From Patescibacteria group bacterium UBA5187 (lineage in GTDB: Bacteria > Patescibacteriota > Minisyncoccia > Phycocordibacterales > PALSA-1337): a DNA stretch of 11,069 nucleotides. The stretch spans positions 1-11,069 of the forward strand of contig DHWH01000017.1 of assembly GCA_002413065.1 (NCBI GenBank), in the 5' to 3' direction. Shown piece by piece: positions 1-6,494 of this stretch (position 1 is the stretch's first letter; each line of letters begins with the position of its first letter). The position numbers were made by a program, and so were the translations under genes. The notes beneath the pieces were generated by a model. It worked only from the letters and a program-made list of their open reading frames with translations, was not told the origin of the DNA and did not search any database.

Positions 1-206
1 TGTGAACCGAAGTAACCCTTGGCTGCAGCACCTGAAGCGACTGCTGGGATGCTGTATCCGTTTGCGATGAGCCATGTCTGAAGAGCGACGACATCAGCAC
101 CTGTTGAACCAACTGTGAGGTTGGTGTTGAAAGTGTGTGCCTGTGCGCTTGCGATCATAGCGAAGGCCATAACGGCTGCGCCAGTTGCAATAAGAACTTT
201 TTTCAT
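1..206 (-). CDS. Secreted peptidoglycan-binding-domain protein, N-terminal part (cut by window edge)
   Basis: Reading leftward from the ATG at 204-206, 68 codons remain open to the window edge, so the C-terminus is missing. Residues 1-23 form a clear Sec signal peptide: two lysines, a hydrophobic Ala/Met-rich core, and a probable signal peptidase I cut after AQA (residue 23). Residues about 29-68 (NLTVGSTGADVVALQTWL, then GYFGS) match the start of a PG_binding_1-type repeat, with the VxxLQ core helix typical of that family. The mature protein is probably exported and attached to the wall or surface. Many Patescibacteria encode proteins of this layout, often with long repetitive C-termini; that is family knowledge, not visible here. 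There is no Shine-Dalgarno site; a TATAAA lies 9-14 bases upstream of the ATG. The signal peptide and domain are well supported; the full architecture is unknown. Confidence 0.8.
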   Translation of the reverse strand, partial: MKKVLIATGAAVMAFAMIASAQAHTFNTNLTVGSTGADVVALQTWLIANGYSIPAVASGAAAKGYFGS

Positions 207-214
207 ACGTATGA

Positions 215-220
215 TTTATA
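215..220 (-). promoter_or_regulatory. Probable -10 box of the secreted protein gene
   Basis: TATAAA on the minus strand, ending 8 bases before the ATG. Transcription would begin one or two bases before the start codon, giving an almost leaderless mRNA. No good -35 box is seen. An inverted repeat (231-238 and 259-266) flanks the place where a -35 box would lie. Confidence 0.45.
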
Positions 221-230
221 ATTAAACACT

Positions 231-266
231 TTCTCTTCGTTTACTTTAATAATATCGTGAAGAGAA
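231..266. repeat. Inverted repeat TTCTCTTC / GAAGAGAA, possible operator
   Basis: Two perfect 8-base arms (231-238 and 259-266) are separated by 20 A+T-rich bases, just upstream of the -10 box of the secreted protein gene. The location suits a dimeric regulator, but nothing in the window identifies one, and the match could be chance. Confidence 0.35.
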
Positions 267-333
267 GTTGCTTTGATAAAGATTAATAAATTTCCACTAC
301 CCCAACTGCACGCTATCGACACGCACAGTAAGA

Positions 334-356
334 GCATTTGTGGGTAAAACAAATGC
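334..356. repeat. Hairpin GCATTTGT / ACAAATGC
   Basis: Perfect 8-base arms (334-341 and 349-356) surround a 7-base loop. No T-tract follows on either strand, so this is not an intrinsic terminator. One arm overlaps a near match to a DnaA box (TTACCCACA on the minus strand, 339-347). Confidence 0.4.
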
Positions 357-673
357 GAACGTTTTGACTATATATTAAGTTGTCAAAGTCCGTTCTCCCA
401 AACCATCCGCTTTTCCGTCTGCTTTAGGCAGACAGAGGAAGAATGCCCTGGGACAGGTATACAAACAAATTGTTTACACACCCGTTACAAAACATTATAG
501 CTCACAATTGAAGATCTGTGCAAAAATAACAATGTGGATAACATTGATCCCTAGAACCCTTATGAAACAAGCATTTTTTCACATTTAGAAATAATGGGTC
601 AATAATAGCTAAAATACGTTGCAAAGTCAAGGTAAGGTACACCTAAGGGCACACTTATACAAAGTTATGCAAA
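339..673. other. Cluster of DnaA-box-like 9-mers (candidate replication origin or DnaA-binding locus)
   Basis: This gene-free, A+T-rich stretch contains three exact matches to TTWTNCACA: TTTTGCACA (517-525, minus), TTATCCACA (533-541, minus; the E. coli high-affinity sequence) and TTTTTCACA (575-583, plus). Four one-mismatch copies also occur: TTACCCACA (339-347, minus), GTTTACACA (472-480, plus), TTATACAAA (655-663, plus) and TTATGCAAA (665-673, plus; 10 bases after the previous one). By rough hand estimate, well under one exact match would be expected in a stretch this long. DnaA boxes are known to cluster at oriC and at DnaA-titration or DnaA-regulated sites. No dnaA, dnaN or rpmH lies in the window, so calling it oriC is inference. 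Confidence 0.45.
415..438. repeat. Short palindromic element GTCTGC-TTTAG-GCAGAC
   Basis: A 6-bp stem (417-422 with 428-433) with a 5-base loop is extended by CC/GG (415-416 with 437-438) across a 3-base bulge. It is more G+C-rich than its surroundings and has no T-tract. It resembles a REP-type intergenic palindrome, but only one copy is in the window. Confidence 0.3.
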
Positions 674-681
674 GCCGAGCC

Positions 682-1467
682 TTACTTCAAGGAATACCTG
701 CTCCATCTCCTTTCTCCTTCCTTCTTTATTACCCCCTTTTCTACCAATTCCAATAATTCACGCTGAATGGTCTTTTCACTACAGTCTTTTATGACACTAG
801 AGAAGTCTTTTATAGTGAGATTAGATTGTCCGCGAAGAAGAGCCAATATCTGATCTTGTCTATGTGTCTTTTTGGCTTGCGAACTGACATGTCCCTTGGA
901 AGATCCTTTATCTTGAAAATCTGAAATGTGTACACTTTCCTTATTACTCTTTACCTGCTTCTGATTTTGTATTTCTCTATTGTCTGAACGGAAACCCGTT
1001 GAGAACAAATCCGGCGTCTTAAAAAATGCTTCTGAAAGGACATAACCGGCATTTTCGGCACTTTGAGCCAAACGGTCCCGAAGCATGACTACTACATTAT
1101 CTATTTCTCGTACCAATAGACGATGATTCATTTCCGAAACTAAATTTGAAATTTTTGCCACATTCAACAAAGATAAGGTCTCCAAAGCGGCCGTAAACAA
1201 GGATTGAATAACAACATTCTTATCTCCCGGCAATGAGCTGGAGGCTGTAAAGGACGAAGACAAAAGATCTATGCCTCGATCGCGCAACTCCCATTTGATA
1301 GGTTCATCGTCCTTTAGAAGTCCAGAGACCAGATACAAGGCTGCGGTAATCTTTTCTGTCTTTTTAAATATATAAATAAGGTAGTCTTCAGCAGAGAAAA
1401 AACCGAGTGATTTCCAGTTAATTGGATCATTGAACGACGGCGGCTGATTGATGTCCTTATTGTCCAT
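682..1467 (-). CDS. Winged-helix (HTH) protein of unknown function, divergent from ftsK
   Basis: 261 residues, no signal peptide or membrane segment. Residues about 202-261 form a winged helix: helix 1 (HRQDQILALLRG), helix 2 (TIKDFSSVI), a recognition helix (SEKTIQRELLELVEKG, about 230-245), and a wing ending RRWSRYSLK. This resembles DeoR/MarR-like wHTH domains, so DNA binding is likely. Residues about 20-150 are predicted helical, with a hydrophobic/charged TEKITAALYLVSGLL-type segment near 37-51; I cannot assign this part to a family. Residues about 160-200 are a polar linker. The gene is transcribed away from ftsK, and six copies of TGTCYWTWA lie around its start and in the shared promoter region. 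It is therefore a plausible autoregulator and regulator of ftsK; that role is inference. The start at 1467 is the only one upstream of the conserved-looking N-terminal region. No Shine-Dalgarno site is seen. Confidence 0.85.
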   Translation of the reverse strand: MDNKDINQPPSFNDPINWKSLGFFSAEDYLIYIFKKTEKITAALYLVSGLLKDDEPIKWELRDRGIDLLSSSFTASSSLPGDKNVVIQSLFTAALETLSLLNVAKISNLVSEMNHRLLVREIDNVVVMLRDRLAQSAENAGYVLSEAFFKTPDLFSTGFRSDNREIQNQKQVKSNKESVHISDFQDKGSSKGHVSSQAKKTHRQDQILALLRGQSNLTIKDFSSVIKDCSEKTIQRELLELVEKGVIKKEGERRWSRYSLK

Positions 1468-1551
1468 TAGAATAATATATATGTCTTTTATAGAGAATTT
1501 GTGTCCTTAATTAAAATTCCATATTTTCATGTGTCTTTAATATGTCCATTA
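1452..1551. promoter_or_regulatory. Array of six phased TGTCYWTWA direct repeats (candidate operator)
   Basis: The copies are TGTCCTTA(T) 1452, TGTCCATTA 1461, TGTCTTTTA 1482, TGTCCTTAA 1502, TGTCTTTAA 1532 and TGTCCATTA 1543, all in the same orientation. Start-to-start spacings are 9, 21, 20, 30 and 11 bases, close to one, two, two, three and one helical turns, so all copies would face the same side of the DNA. A close pair sits at each end: one over the start codon of the winged-helix gene, the other touching the -10 box of ftsK. The best candidate ligand is the adjacent winged-helix protein; this is inferred from position only. Confidence 0.55.
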
Positions 1552-1555
1552 TAAT
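1550..1555 (+). promoter_or_regulatory. -10 box, upstream ftsK promoter
   Basis: Consensus TATAAT, with only a weak -35 candidate (TTCATG at 1526-1531). Transcription would start near 1562, giving a leader of about 90 bases before the preferred ftsK start at 1654. The box overlaps the last TGTCYWTWA repeat by two bases, so a bound protein would block polymerase. Confidence 0.45.
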
Positions 1556-1634
1556 CTTTAAAAGCTACAATGCAAGCCTGCACTGCGTCCGAGCTGGCAA
1601 AATCATGCTTAATTCGTATTTTGAAATTTATTTA

Positions 1635-1643
1635 TGGTATTAT
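1635..1643 (+). promoter_or_regulatory. Extended -10 (TGG-TATTAT), start-proximal ftsK promoter
   Basis: TGN followed by TATTAT ends 10 bases before the ATG at 1654. Transcription would begin at about 1650, leaving a leader of about four bases. The short distance matches the other near-leaderless starts in this window. Confidence 0.4.
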
Positions 1644-1653
1644 TACATTCATC

Positions 1654-3969
1654 ATGGCAAAGAAAAAAGATTCCGAGATTACAAAGAAAGTCAGATTCTG
1701 GGATGAAATGCACGACGAAACAGTCCAGGTGATTCTTGCCATATTTTCATTTCTAATCACCATACTCTCCGTACTCGCCGCCTTCGGAAAAGCAGGACCT
1801 GTAGGCGAATATGGTTTCATGTTTTTCTCAAAACTCTTCGGGGTGGGATACTACCTTATACCGATCATGTTCGCCATGCTTGGCATAACATTCCTGCAAG
1901 GCTTGAAAAAGAAATTTGAAGTCTCGAAAGGTGTCGGGGCACTTTTATTCCTTATCTCAGGACTTGGACTTATCCATGTCATCATGGAGAACGCCGGGGG
2001 CATCGTAGGACGATGGATCGCAATTCCCCTTTTGGGACTCATCGCATATGGCGGCACCATCACCCTTCTTGTCGCTATTTTTATTGTATCGATCATCATG
2101 ACATTCAATTTACACTTCAATTGGGCGAAGATTGCAGCCCTCTTGAAACGGCCAGTGACGGAAGAAAAAGAGAAGGGGCTTATGAAAGGAGCTGCCAAGG
2201 GAGGCAGGACTGACGAAGATGAGGAGGCCTTCATTGCGAAAGCTGTCGCAAAGGCAGAGGCTCTCGCCGGAACAGACGGATCGAAACTGAGCGCACGCGA
2301 AGCTGAAGCTCTGGCACTGGCAAAGAAAATGGAAGAAAAGAATCCGGCAAATCAGGCGGCCAAAGCAAAGAAAGGCGGTTTGCTCGACTTTAGTGATGTC
2401 GAGGAGGCTACATTCGCATCTTCTGTGGTGGTGCCACATCTCTTGCCATTCACCGCCCCTGCCCTATCGCTCCTGGAGAAGGACCGCGGCAAACCTGAAA
2501 CGGGAGACATCAAGGCGAATGCAAACATCATCAAGCGCACTCTCCAAAATTTTGGCATCACGGTTGAAATGGACGAGATATCCATCGGACCTTCGGTCAC
2601 AAGGTACTCTTTGAAACCAGCCGAGGGTGTGAAGCTTTCACGTATCGTCGGTCTGAACAATGACCTGTCTCTTGCCCTAGCCGCCCACCCTATCCGTATC
2701 GAGGCTCCTATTCCAGGGAAGTCTCTCGTAGGTATCGAGGTGCCAAACACGGCGAAGACTACCGTCGGTCTCGCAACCCTTCTTGGTGCGGCTGAATTCC
2801 AGGAATCAGAGAAACCTCTTCTTATGTCACTCGGCAAGGATATTACCGGCAAAGCTCATTTCACCAACCTGGCCAAAGCGCCTCATATGCTTATCGCCGG
2901 TGCGACTGGTTCCGGTAAATCCGTAACCATTCACGCTCTCATCACTTCCCTTTTGTATCGCAATTCCCCTGAGAATTTGAAATTTATCATGATTGACCCA
3001 AAGCGTGTCGAATTGACTCTCTATAACAAAATTCCTCATTTATTGACGCCCGTCATCACCGATCCGAAGAAAGCTATTCTCGCCTTGAAATGGGCTGCGA
3101 AGGAAATGAATCGACGCTATGACATATTGCAGCAGCATGCGGCCCGAGATATTGATTCATATCATAAAGGAATACTTGGTCCCGCATTGGAAAAATGGAA
3201 GAAAGACGGCCAGCCGACCGAAGGTGATGCCGCAAAGTTGCCTGAAACAATGCCATACATTGTCGTATTTATCGATGAATTGGCAGATATCATGCAGACA
3301 TATCCTCGAGAACTGGAAGCAGCCATTGTTCGTTTGGCACAGATGAGCCGTGCCGTCGGTATTCACCTCGTTATCTCGACCCAGCGTCCGAGCGTCAATG
3401 TCATTACGGGACTTATCAAAGCAAACATTCCTACACGTGTAGCCCTACAGGTATCGTCGCAGATCGACTCACGTACCATTCTTGATCAGATGGGTGCCGA
3501 GAAGCTCCTCGGTGCGGGTGACATGCTCTATTTGGGAGGAGAAATGTCAAAACCTGTCCGTCTGCAATCCGCTTATATTTCAGAATCCGAAGTGAAACGT
3601 GTCGTCAAACATCTTACTGACACATACAAGGATGAGATCCTGAACGAAATCAACCTCACACCGACCGAAGCTGGTGCACACGCCGCCTTTGATGCAATGG
3701 CGGGCGATTCACTGGAAGAAGATGATCTCTACGAATCCGCCCGTGAAGCTGTAACGGCTGCCGGCAAAGCCTCGACTTCATATATTCAAAGAAAACTCGG
3801 TGTAGGATATTCGCGTGCAGCAAAACTGATGGATATGCTCGAGGAACACGGAGTGATCGGTCCTGCAAATGGTTCTAAGCCTCGTGAGGTCATCGGAGTT
3901 GGTGCCGGAATAGAACAAGAAGGGGCAATGCCTGCCGAAGAAGGTATCTCGAGTACGCCTGCAATTTAA
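1654..3969 (+). CDS. ftsK: DNA translocase FtsK/SpoIIIE
   Basis: 771 residues from the chosen ATG. The frame is open upstream to 1570, but the protein from 1654 starts MAKKKDSEITKK, which suits a cytoplasmic N-terminus, and the upstream 28 codons look like leader. Four hydrophobic segments (about 24-44, 60-82, 93-112, 121-150) anchor it in the membrane. An Ala/Lys/Glu-rich linker follows (about 160-275), short compared with E. coli FtsK. The alpha domain precedes the RecA-like motor: Walker A GATGSGKS (416-423), Walker B IVVFIDE with D541-E542, and the family signature around STQRPSVNVITGLIKANIPTR. Residues about 690-755 form the gamma winged helix (YIQRKLGVGYSRAAKLMDMLEEHGVIG) that reads polar chromosome motifs. 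The known role is pumping DNA at the division septum and aiding dimer resolution. It is followed 27 bases later by a small membrane protein and is probably co-transcribed with it. Confidence 0.97.
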   Translation: MAKKKDSEITKKVRFWDEMHDETVQVILAIFSFLITILSVLAAFGKAGPVGEYGFMFFSKLFGVGYYLIPIMFAMLGITFLQGLKKKFEVSKGVGALLFLISGLGLIHVIMENAGGIVGRWIAIPLLGLIAYGGTITLLVAIFIVSIIMTFNLHFNWAKIAALLKRPVTEEKEKGLMKGAAKGGRTDEDEEAFIAKAVAKAEALAGTDGSKLSAREAEALALAKKMEEKNPANQAAKAKKGGLLDFSDVEEATFASSVVVPHLLPFTAPALSLLEKDRGKPETGDIKANANIIKRTLQNFGITVEMDEISIGPSVTRYSLKPAEGVKLSRIVGLNNDLSLALAAHPIRIEAPIPGKSLVGIEVPNTAKTTVGLATLLGAAEFQESEKPLLMSLGKDITGKAHFTNLAKAPHMLIAGATGSGKSVTIHALITSLLYRNSPENLKFIMIDPKRVELTLYNKIPHLLTPVITDPKKAILALKWAAKEMNRRYDILQQHAARDIDSYHKGILGPALEKWKKDGQPTEGDAAKLPETMPYIVVFIDELADIMQTYPRELEAAIVRLAQMSRAVGIHLVISTQRPSVNVITGLIKANIPTRVALQVSSQIDSRTILDQMGAEKLLGAGDMLYLGGEMSKPVRLQSAYISESEVKRVVKHLTDTYKDEILNEINLTPTEAGAHAAFDAMAGDSLEEDDLYESAREAVTAAGKASTSYIQRKLGVGYSRAAKLMDMLEEHGVIGPANGSKPREVIGVGAGIEQEGAMPAEEGISSTPAI

Positions 3970-3996
3970 TCGGATCGAAATCAGAATCAGAATTTT

Positions 3997-4413
3997 ATGT
4001 CCCTCACCCGCACAACCAGTCTGCGTTTACTCAAAATTGGCGGGATTATTTTAATAGCTTTCATCATTATCGGCTACTCCGTGTGGCGAACGCATACCTA
4101 CATAGAAGGACCTGCCATTAGCATATTTGAACCAGTGAATGGTTCTGCTCTCGCCTCTTCTACTGTCACGGTTCGCGGGCAGGCTCTTCGAGTCAACATT
4201 ATTTCAATAAATGGAAATGTTATTTCTGTGGACCAGGAAGGAAATTTTACCGAGAATATCGTCCTGTTCCCGGGACTGAACATTTTAACTATTACCGCTC
4301 AGGATCAGTTTAAGCGTCACACAGAAAAGCGGCTCACTATCATGGGGTTGCATCAGTTTCCTACAGTGAAGGCAACTATTGGGACAAGTACGGATAGAAT
4401 TATTCCACGTTAA
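3997..4413 (+). CDS. Small membrane-anchored Ig-like domain protein
   Basis: 138 residues. A single hydrophobic segment (about residues 14-27, GIILIAFIIIGYSVW) after a short basic N-terminus suggests an N-in, C-out anchor. The exposed part (about 38-115) reads as one beta-sandwich: ISIFEPVNGSALASSTVTVRG, then INGNVISVDQEGNF, then LFPGLNILTITAQD. This pattern matches the Ig-like 'glucodextranase domain B'-type fold, in which a strand asks for 'functional N, value, decorated by D-x-x-G-x-F'. No catalytic residues are evident, so a structural, surface-binding or assembly role is most likely. It lies 27 bases after ftsK and may be its operon partner. Its last 14 bases overlap the end of the convergent dehydrogenase gene. 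No Shine-Dalgarno site is apparent. The fold is moderately certain and the function unknown. Confidence 0.8.
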   Translation: MSLTRTTSLRLLKIGGIILIAFIIIGYSVWRTHTYIEGPAISIFEPVNGSALASSTVTVRGQALRVNIISINGNVISVDQEGNFTENIVLFPGLNILTITAQDQFKRHTEKRLTIMGLHQFPTVKATIGTSTDRIIPR

Positions 4414-5245
4414 CAGCGGTCCAATCAGCATCACCTTTTCCATTTTGAAAAGCTTCTGTATATTTCTGAATTACCTCGTCAAAAATAGGTGTATCAATGT
4501 TATTTTTTAGCTTTTTTGTATAGTTAAGATCTTTCAAAAGCCACTTGATTGCAAATGTTAGATTTTTAGCACTTGTTTTGTAACCTTCCCACGCCAATTG
4601 AGTAGTGATGCCTCCAGGACGTTCTGATAGAGCGTTTCCTACAGTTTCAATATCCATATCGTTTTCTTTGGCAATTTTCAAGGCTTCTCCAAGACCTACA
4701 ATATGGACAGCTTGTAGCATATTTAAGATCAATTTATATCTCATGCCTGAACCGGTTCTTCCAAAATATATTATTTTTTTGCTTATGGCCTTACATATAT
4801 TTGCAAGAATACCTAACTTATCTTTGTCACCCCCTGCAAGCATAATAAGTTGTCCGGTTTCTGCACCAACCCTTCCACCAGTGAGAGGCATATCAAAAAA
4901 TTGAAGCTTACTTTGACTACATATCAAAGCAAGCTCATCTGTCCAGGAGGCCGACAATGTGGCTGAAGTAATTAAATAGTGATCTTGTCGAGCACTATCC
5001 AAAATTCCATCCTTTCCCTGCCAAACCAATTTTGATGATTCATCGTTTGCGGTCACTTCAAATACAATATCTGCAGATGTAACGGCTATTTTGGGAGTAT
5101 CCGCCCAAATTGCACCCACGGAAATCAAATCAGAAACTTTTTCTTTTGTACGATTCCATACATATACAGAAAATCCATTTTTTATAAAATTTCTCGCCAT
5201 ACCTGAGCCCATTATTCCACATCCAATTATCGCAATTTTTTTCAT
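4400..5245 (-). CDS. NAD(P)-dependent beta-hydroxyacid dehydrogenase family reductase (3-hydroxyisobutyrate dehydrogenase-like)
   Basis: 281 residues, a normal family length. The N-terminal Rossmann fold starts with GCGIMGSG (8-15, GxGxxG), and VWNRT (29-33) puts an Arg after the second strand, a pattern seen in NADPH-using members such as glyoxylate/succinic semialdehyde reductases. The substrate signature is MPLTGGRVGAETGQL (119-133), and the catalytic lysine is K171 with N175 (K-x-x-x-N). The helical C-terminal domain is complete. Known members interconvert small hydroxyacids and semialdehydes, including sulfolactaldehyde. The start overlaps the stop of the upstream ThDP enzyme gene by four bases (ATGA), so translation is coupled. 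The likely job is to reduce the aldehyde made by that decarboxylase, which is inference. The gene is A+T-rich compared with ftsK and recA, suggesting separate acquisition. Family assignment is strong; the substrate is unknown. Confidence 0.92.
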   Translation of the reverse strand: MKKIAIIGCGIMGSGMARNFIKNGFSVYVWNRTKEKVSDLISVGAIWADTPKIAVTSADIVFEVTANDESSKLVWQGKDGILDSARQDHYLITSATLSASWTDELALICSQSKLQFFDMPLTGGRVGAETGQLIMLAGGDKDKLGILANICKAISKKIIYFGRTGSGMRYKLILNMLQAVHIVGLGEALKIAKENDMDIETVGNALSERPGGITTQLAWEGYKTSAKNLTFAIKWLLKDLNYTKKLKNNIDTPIFDEVIQKYTEAFQNGKGDADWTAVNVE

Positions 5246-6291
5246 ATTTTCTTTATAAATGATCTCAGTGTCTCTAAATATTTAGGAAATCCGCCAACTA
5301 CCTTTAGACGGGGATGAATAAATGCCTGAGTATCAACAGGAATATCGATTACATTGCTTAATTTTGAATAATACGAAGAAAGCGGAATACTCGATGCATT
5401 ACCAACTGAGGCGCCACTGTTATTATTAATAATATAATAATTGAGATTCAGCGGATAATCTGAAAACAAATGATCCTTCATGCACGACATTTGGGCATTT
5501 TGATCGCCGTCGATTACCACTACATTAACTCCCGATTGTAACATGGCCAATGTATACCCTATTGATAGAGAACCTCCCATATATCCGATGTTATAAAAAC
5601 ATTTAGCCGTATCAAAAACGGTAAAAGCGGCCCGGGCGGTATATCCATTTGAAAAAATAAAAATAGTTTTCTTCAGATCATATTTATTTTTTATATACAA
5701 AAGTGCTTCTTCTCTAGTACCGAGATGTATCTTATCGAGAGTTCGAGTCCGTCCGCTAGAAATTGCCTTATTCATCGAAATAACCTCTGTCTGCCCTTTA
5801 TCGAATGAATCAGAAGAGATCCTGAGTATTGCGGGCATACCCTTTCTAATACAGTCAAGAGCTGCCTGCACATCATCATGAAAATGTATGGCATTTTTTG
5901 AACCAAAAACAGGAAAACTGGGTATTGAAGTAATTTCTTCAGTGACACTACCTATTAATTGATGTGGTTCACTTGTATCTAAACTGGAATCTCCCCGCCA
6001 TGTAACTAATATGAGAACGGGAATATTATAGAGTTTTATGCAAGTCAACAATCCATCCAGAGCATTTGAAAAACCTGAATTCTGCATATGAATAACCGCA
6101 GGTTTACCTGTTGCAATATAGTATCCCGCAGCAATACCAGGAAGATTATGCTCATGGTATGTGGTAAATAACCTGATTTTATTATGCGCCGCGAGGAGTT
6201 CGTGCAACTGCGTAGTAATGGTGCAAGGAACTGTGGCGACAAAATCAAGGTCATTTGCTTGTAACATCTCAACAAATTCAGATGATTTCAT
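5242..6291 (-). CDS. ThDP-dependent decarboxylase, phosphonopyruvate/sulfopyruvate decarboxylase-like
   Basis: 349 residues from the ATG at 6289-6291; a GTG at 6307-6309 in frame would add six residues, but family members begin near KSSEFVEML and a TATTAT lies just before the ATG. Residues about 1-165 form the pyrimidine-binding domain: VPCT (22-25, usually VPDS), the activating glutamate E47 in TTYHEHNLPGIAAGYYIATGK, and MQNSGFSNALDGLL. Residues about 185-349 form the diphosphate-binding domain: NIGYMGGSLSIGYTLAM, then IDGDQNA (usually GDG, here G-D-Q at 262-264) and IINNNSGASVG (Asn 289-291). This layout matches phosphonopyruvate decarboxylase (AepY/Ppd) and fused sulfopyruvate decarboxylases more than pyruvate oxidase or acetolactate synthase, which are much longer. 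The expected reaction is 2-oxoacid to aldehyde plus CO2. No PEP mutase or sulfopyruvate-forming gene is in the window, so the substrate is open. It is coupled to the reductase gene. Confidence 0.88.
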   Translation of the reverse strand: MKSSEFVEMLQANDLDFVATVPCTITTQLHELLAAHNKIRLFTTYHEHNLPGIAAGYYIATGKPAVIHMQNSGFSNALDGLLTCIKLYNIPVLILVTWRGDSSLDTSEPHQLIGSVTEEITSIPSFPVFGSKNAIHFHDDVQAALDCIRKGMPAILRISSDSFDKGQTEVISMNKAISSGRTRTLDKIHLGTREEALLYIKNKYDLKKTIFIFSNGYTARAAFTVFDTAKCFYNIGYMGGSLSIGYTLAMLQSGVNVVVIDGDQNAQMSCMKDHLFSDYPLNLNYYIINNNSGASVGNASSIPLSSYYSKLSNVIDIPVDTQAFIHPRLKVVGGFPKYLETLRSFIKKI

Positions 6292-6297
6292 AACATG

Positions 6298-6303
6298 ATA
6301 ATA
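6298..6303 (-). promoter_or_regulatory. -10 box (TATTAT) of the decarboxylase-reductase pair
   Basis: Minus-strand TATTAT ends six bases before the ATG at 6291, so the predicted transcription start is the A of the start codon itself (leaderless). No convincing -35 box is seen. Confidence 0.4.
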
Positions 6304-6442
6304 CAACACTTTTGTCGAATCGGAAATAGATTTTATCCGTTTTATTATCTTCTATCCTTATGTATCGTATGTTCCTCAAGTTGACTTCCCACCCCATTCT
6401 ATTCCCTATTCCAAAACCACTTGATTCGCACCTTATTCCACA

Positions 6443-6451
6443 TGGTATCAT
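6443..6451 (+). promoter_or_regulatory. Extended -10 (TGG-TATCAT), candidate recA promoter
   Basis: TGN-TATCAT lies about 43 bases before the recA ATG. A TTGATT at 6421-6426 could be a -35 box, though its spacing (19) is long. It resembles the extended -10 upstream of ftsK. I see no LexA-type operator nearby. Confidence 0.3.
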
Positions 6452-6494
6452 AGAGGCATTGCCTGCCATTTATTAAATAATTCTAGAAAGACAT

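Noticed and set aside
600..681. Terminator for the winged-helix gene
   Set aside because: Only a 4-bp palindrome (around GGTACACC) and no U-run could be found downstream of its stop, so no terminator is claimed.
1570..1653. In-frame N-terminal extension of ftsK starting at 1570
   Set aside because: The 28 extra residues have no FtsK-like character, and an extended -10 box lies inside the stretch. The MAKKKDSEITKK start at 1654 is far more typical.
1562..1653. Regulatory RNA in the ftsK leader
   Set aside because: The segment near 1572-1615 is more G+C-rich than its surroundings, but I could not find a stem longer than about four pairs or any known riboswitch motif.
2352..2852. 166-codon open frame antisense to ftsK
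   Set aside because: It lies wholly within the ftsK motor region, with Arg/Ser-rich shadow composition and no supporting signals.
6307..6309. GTG start for the decarboxylase gene
   Set aside because: It would add only six residues and overlap the likely -10 box. The ATG at 6289-6291 fits the usual family N-terminus.
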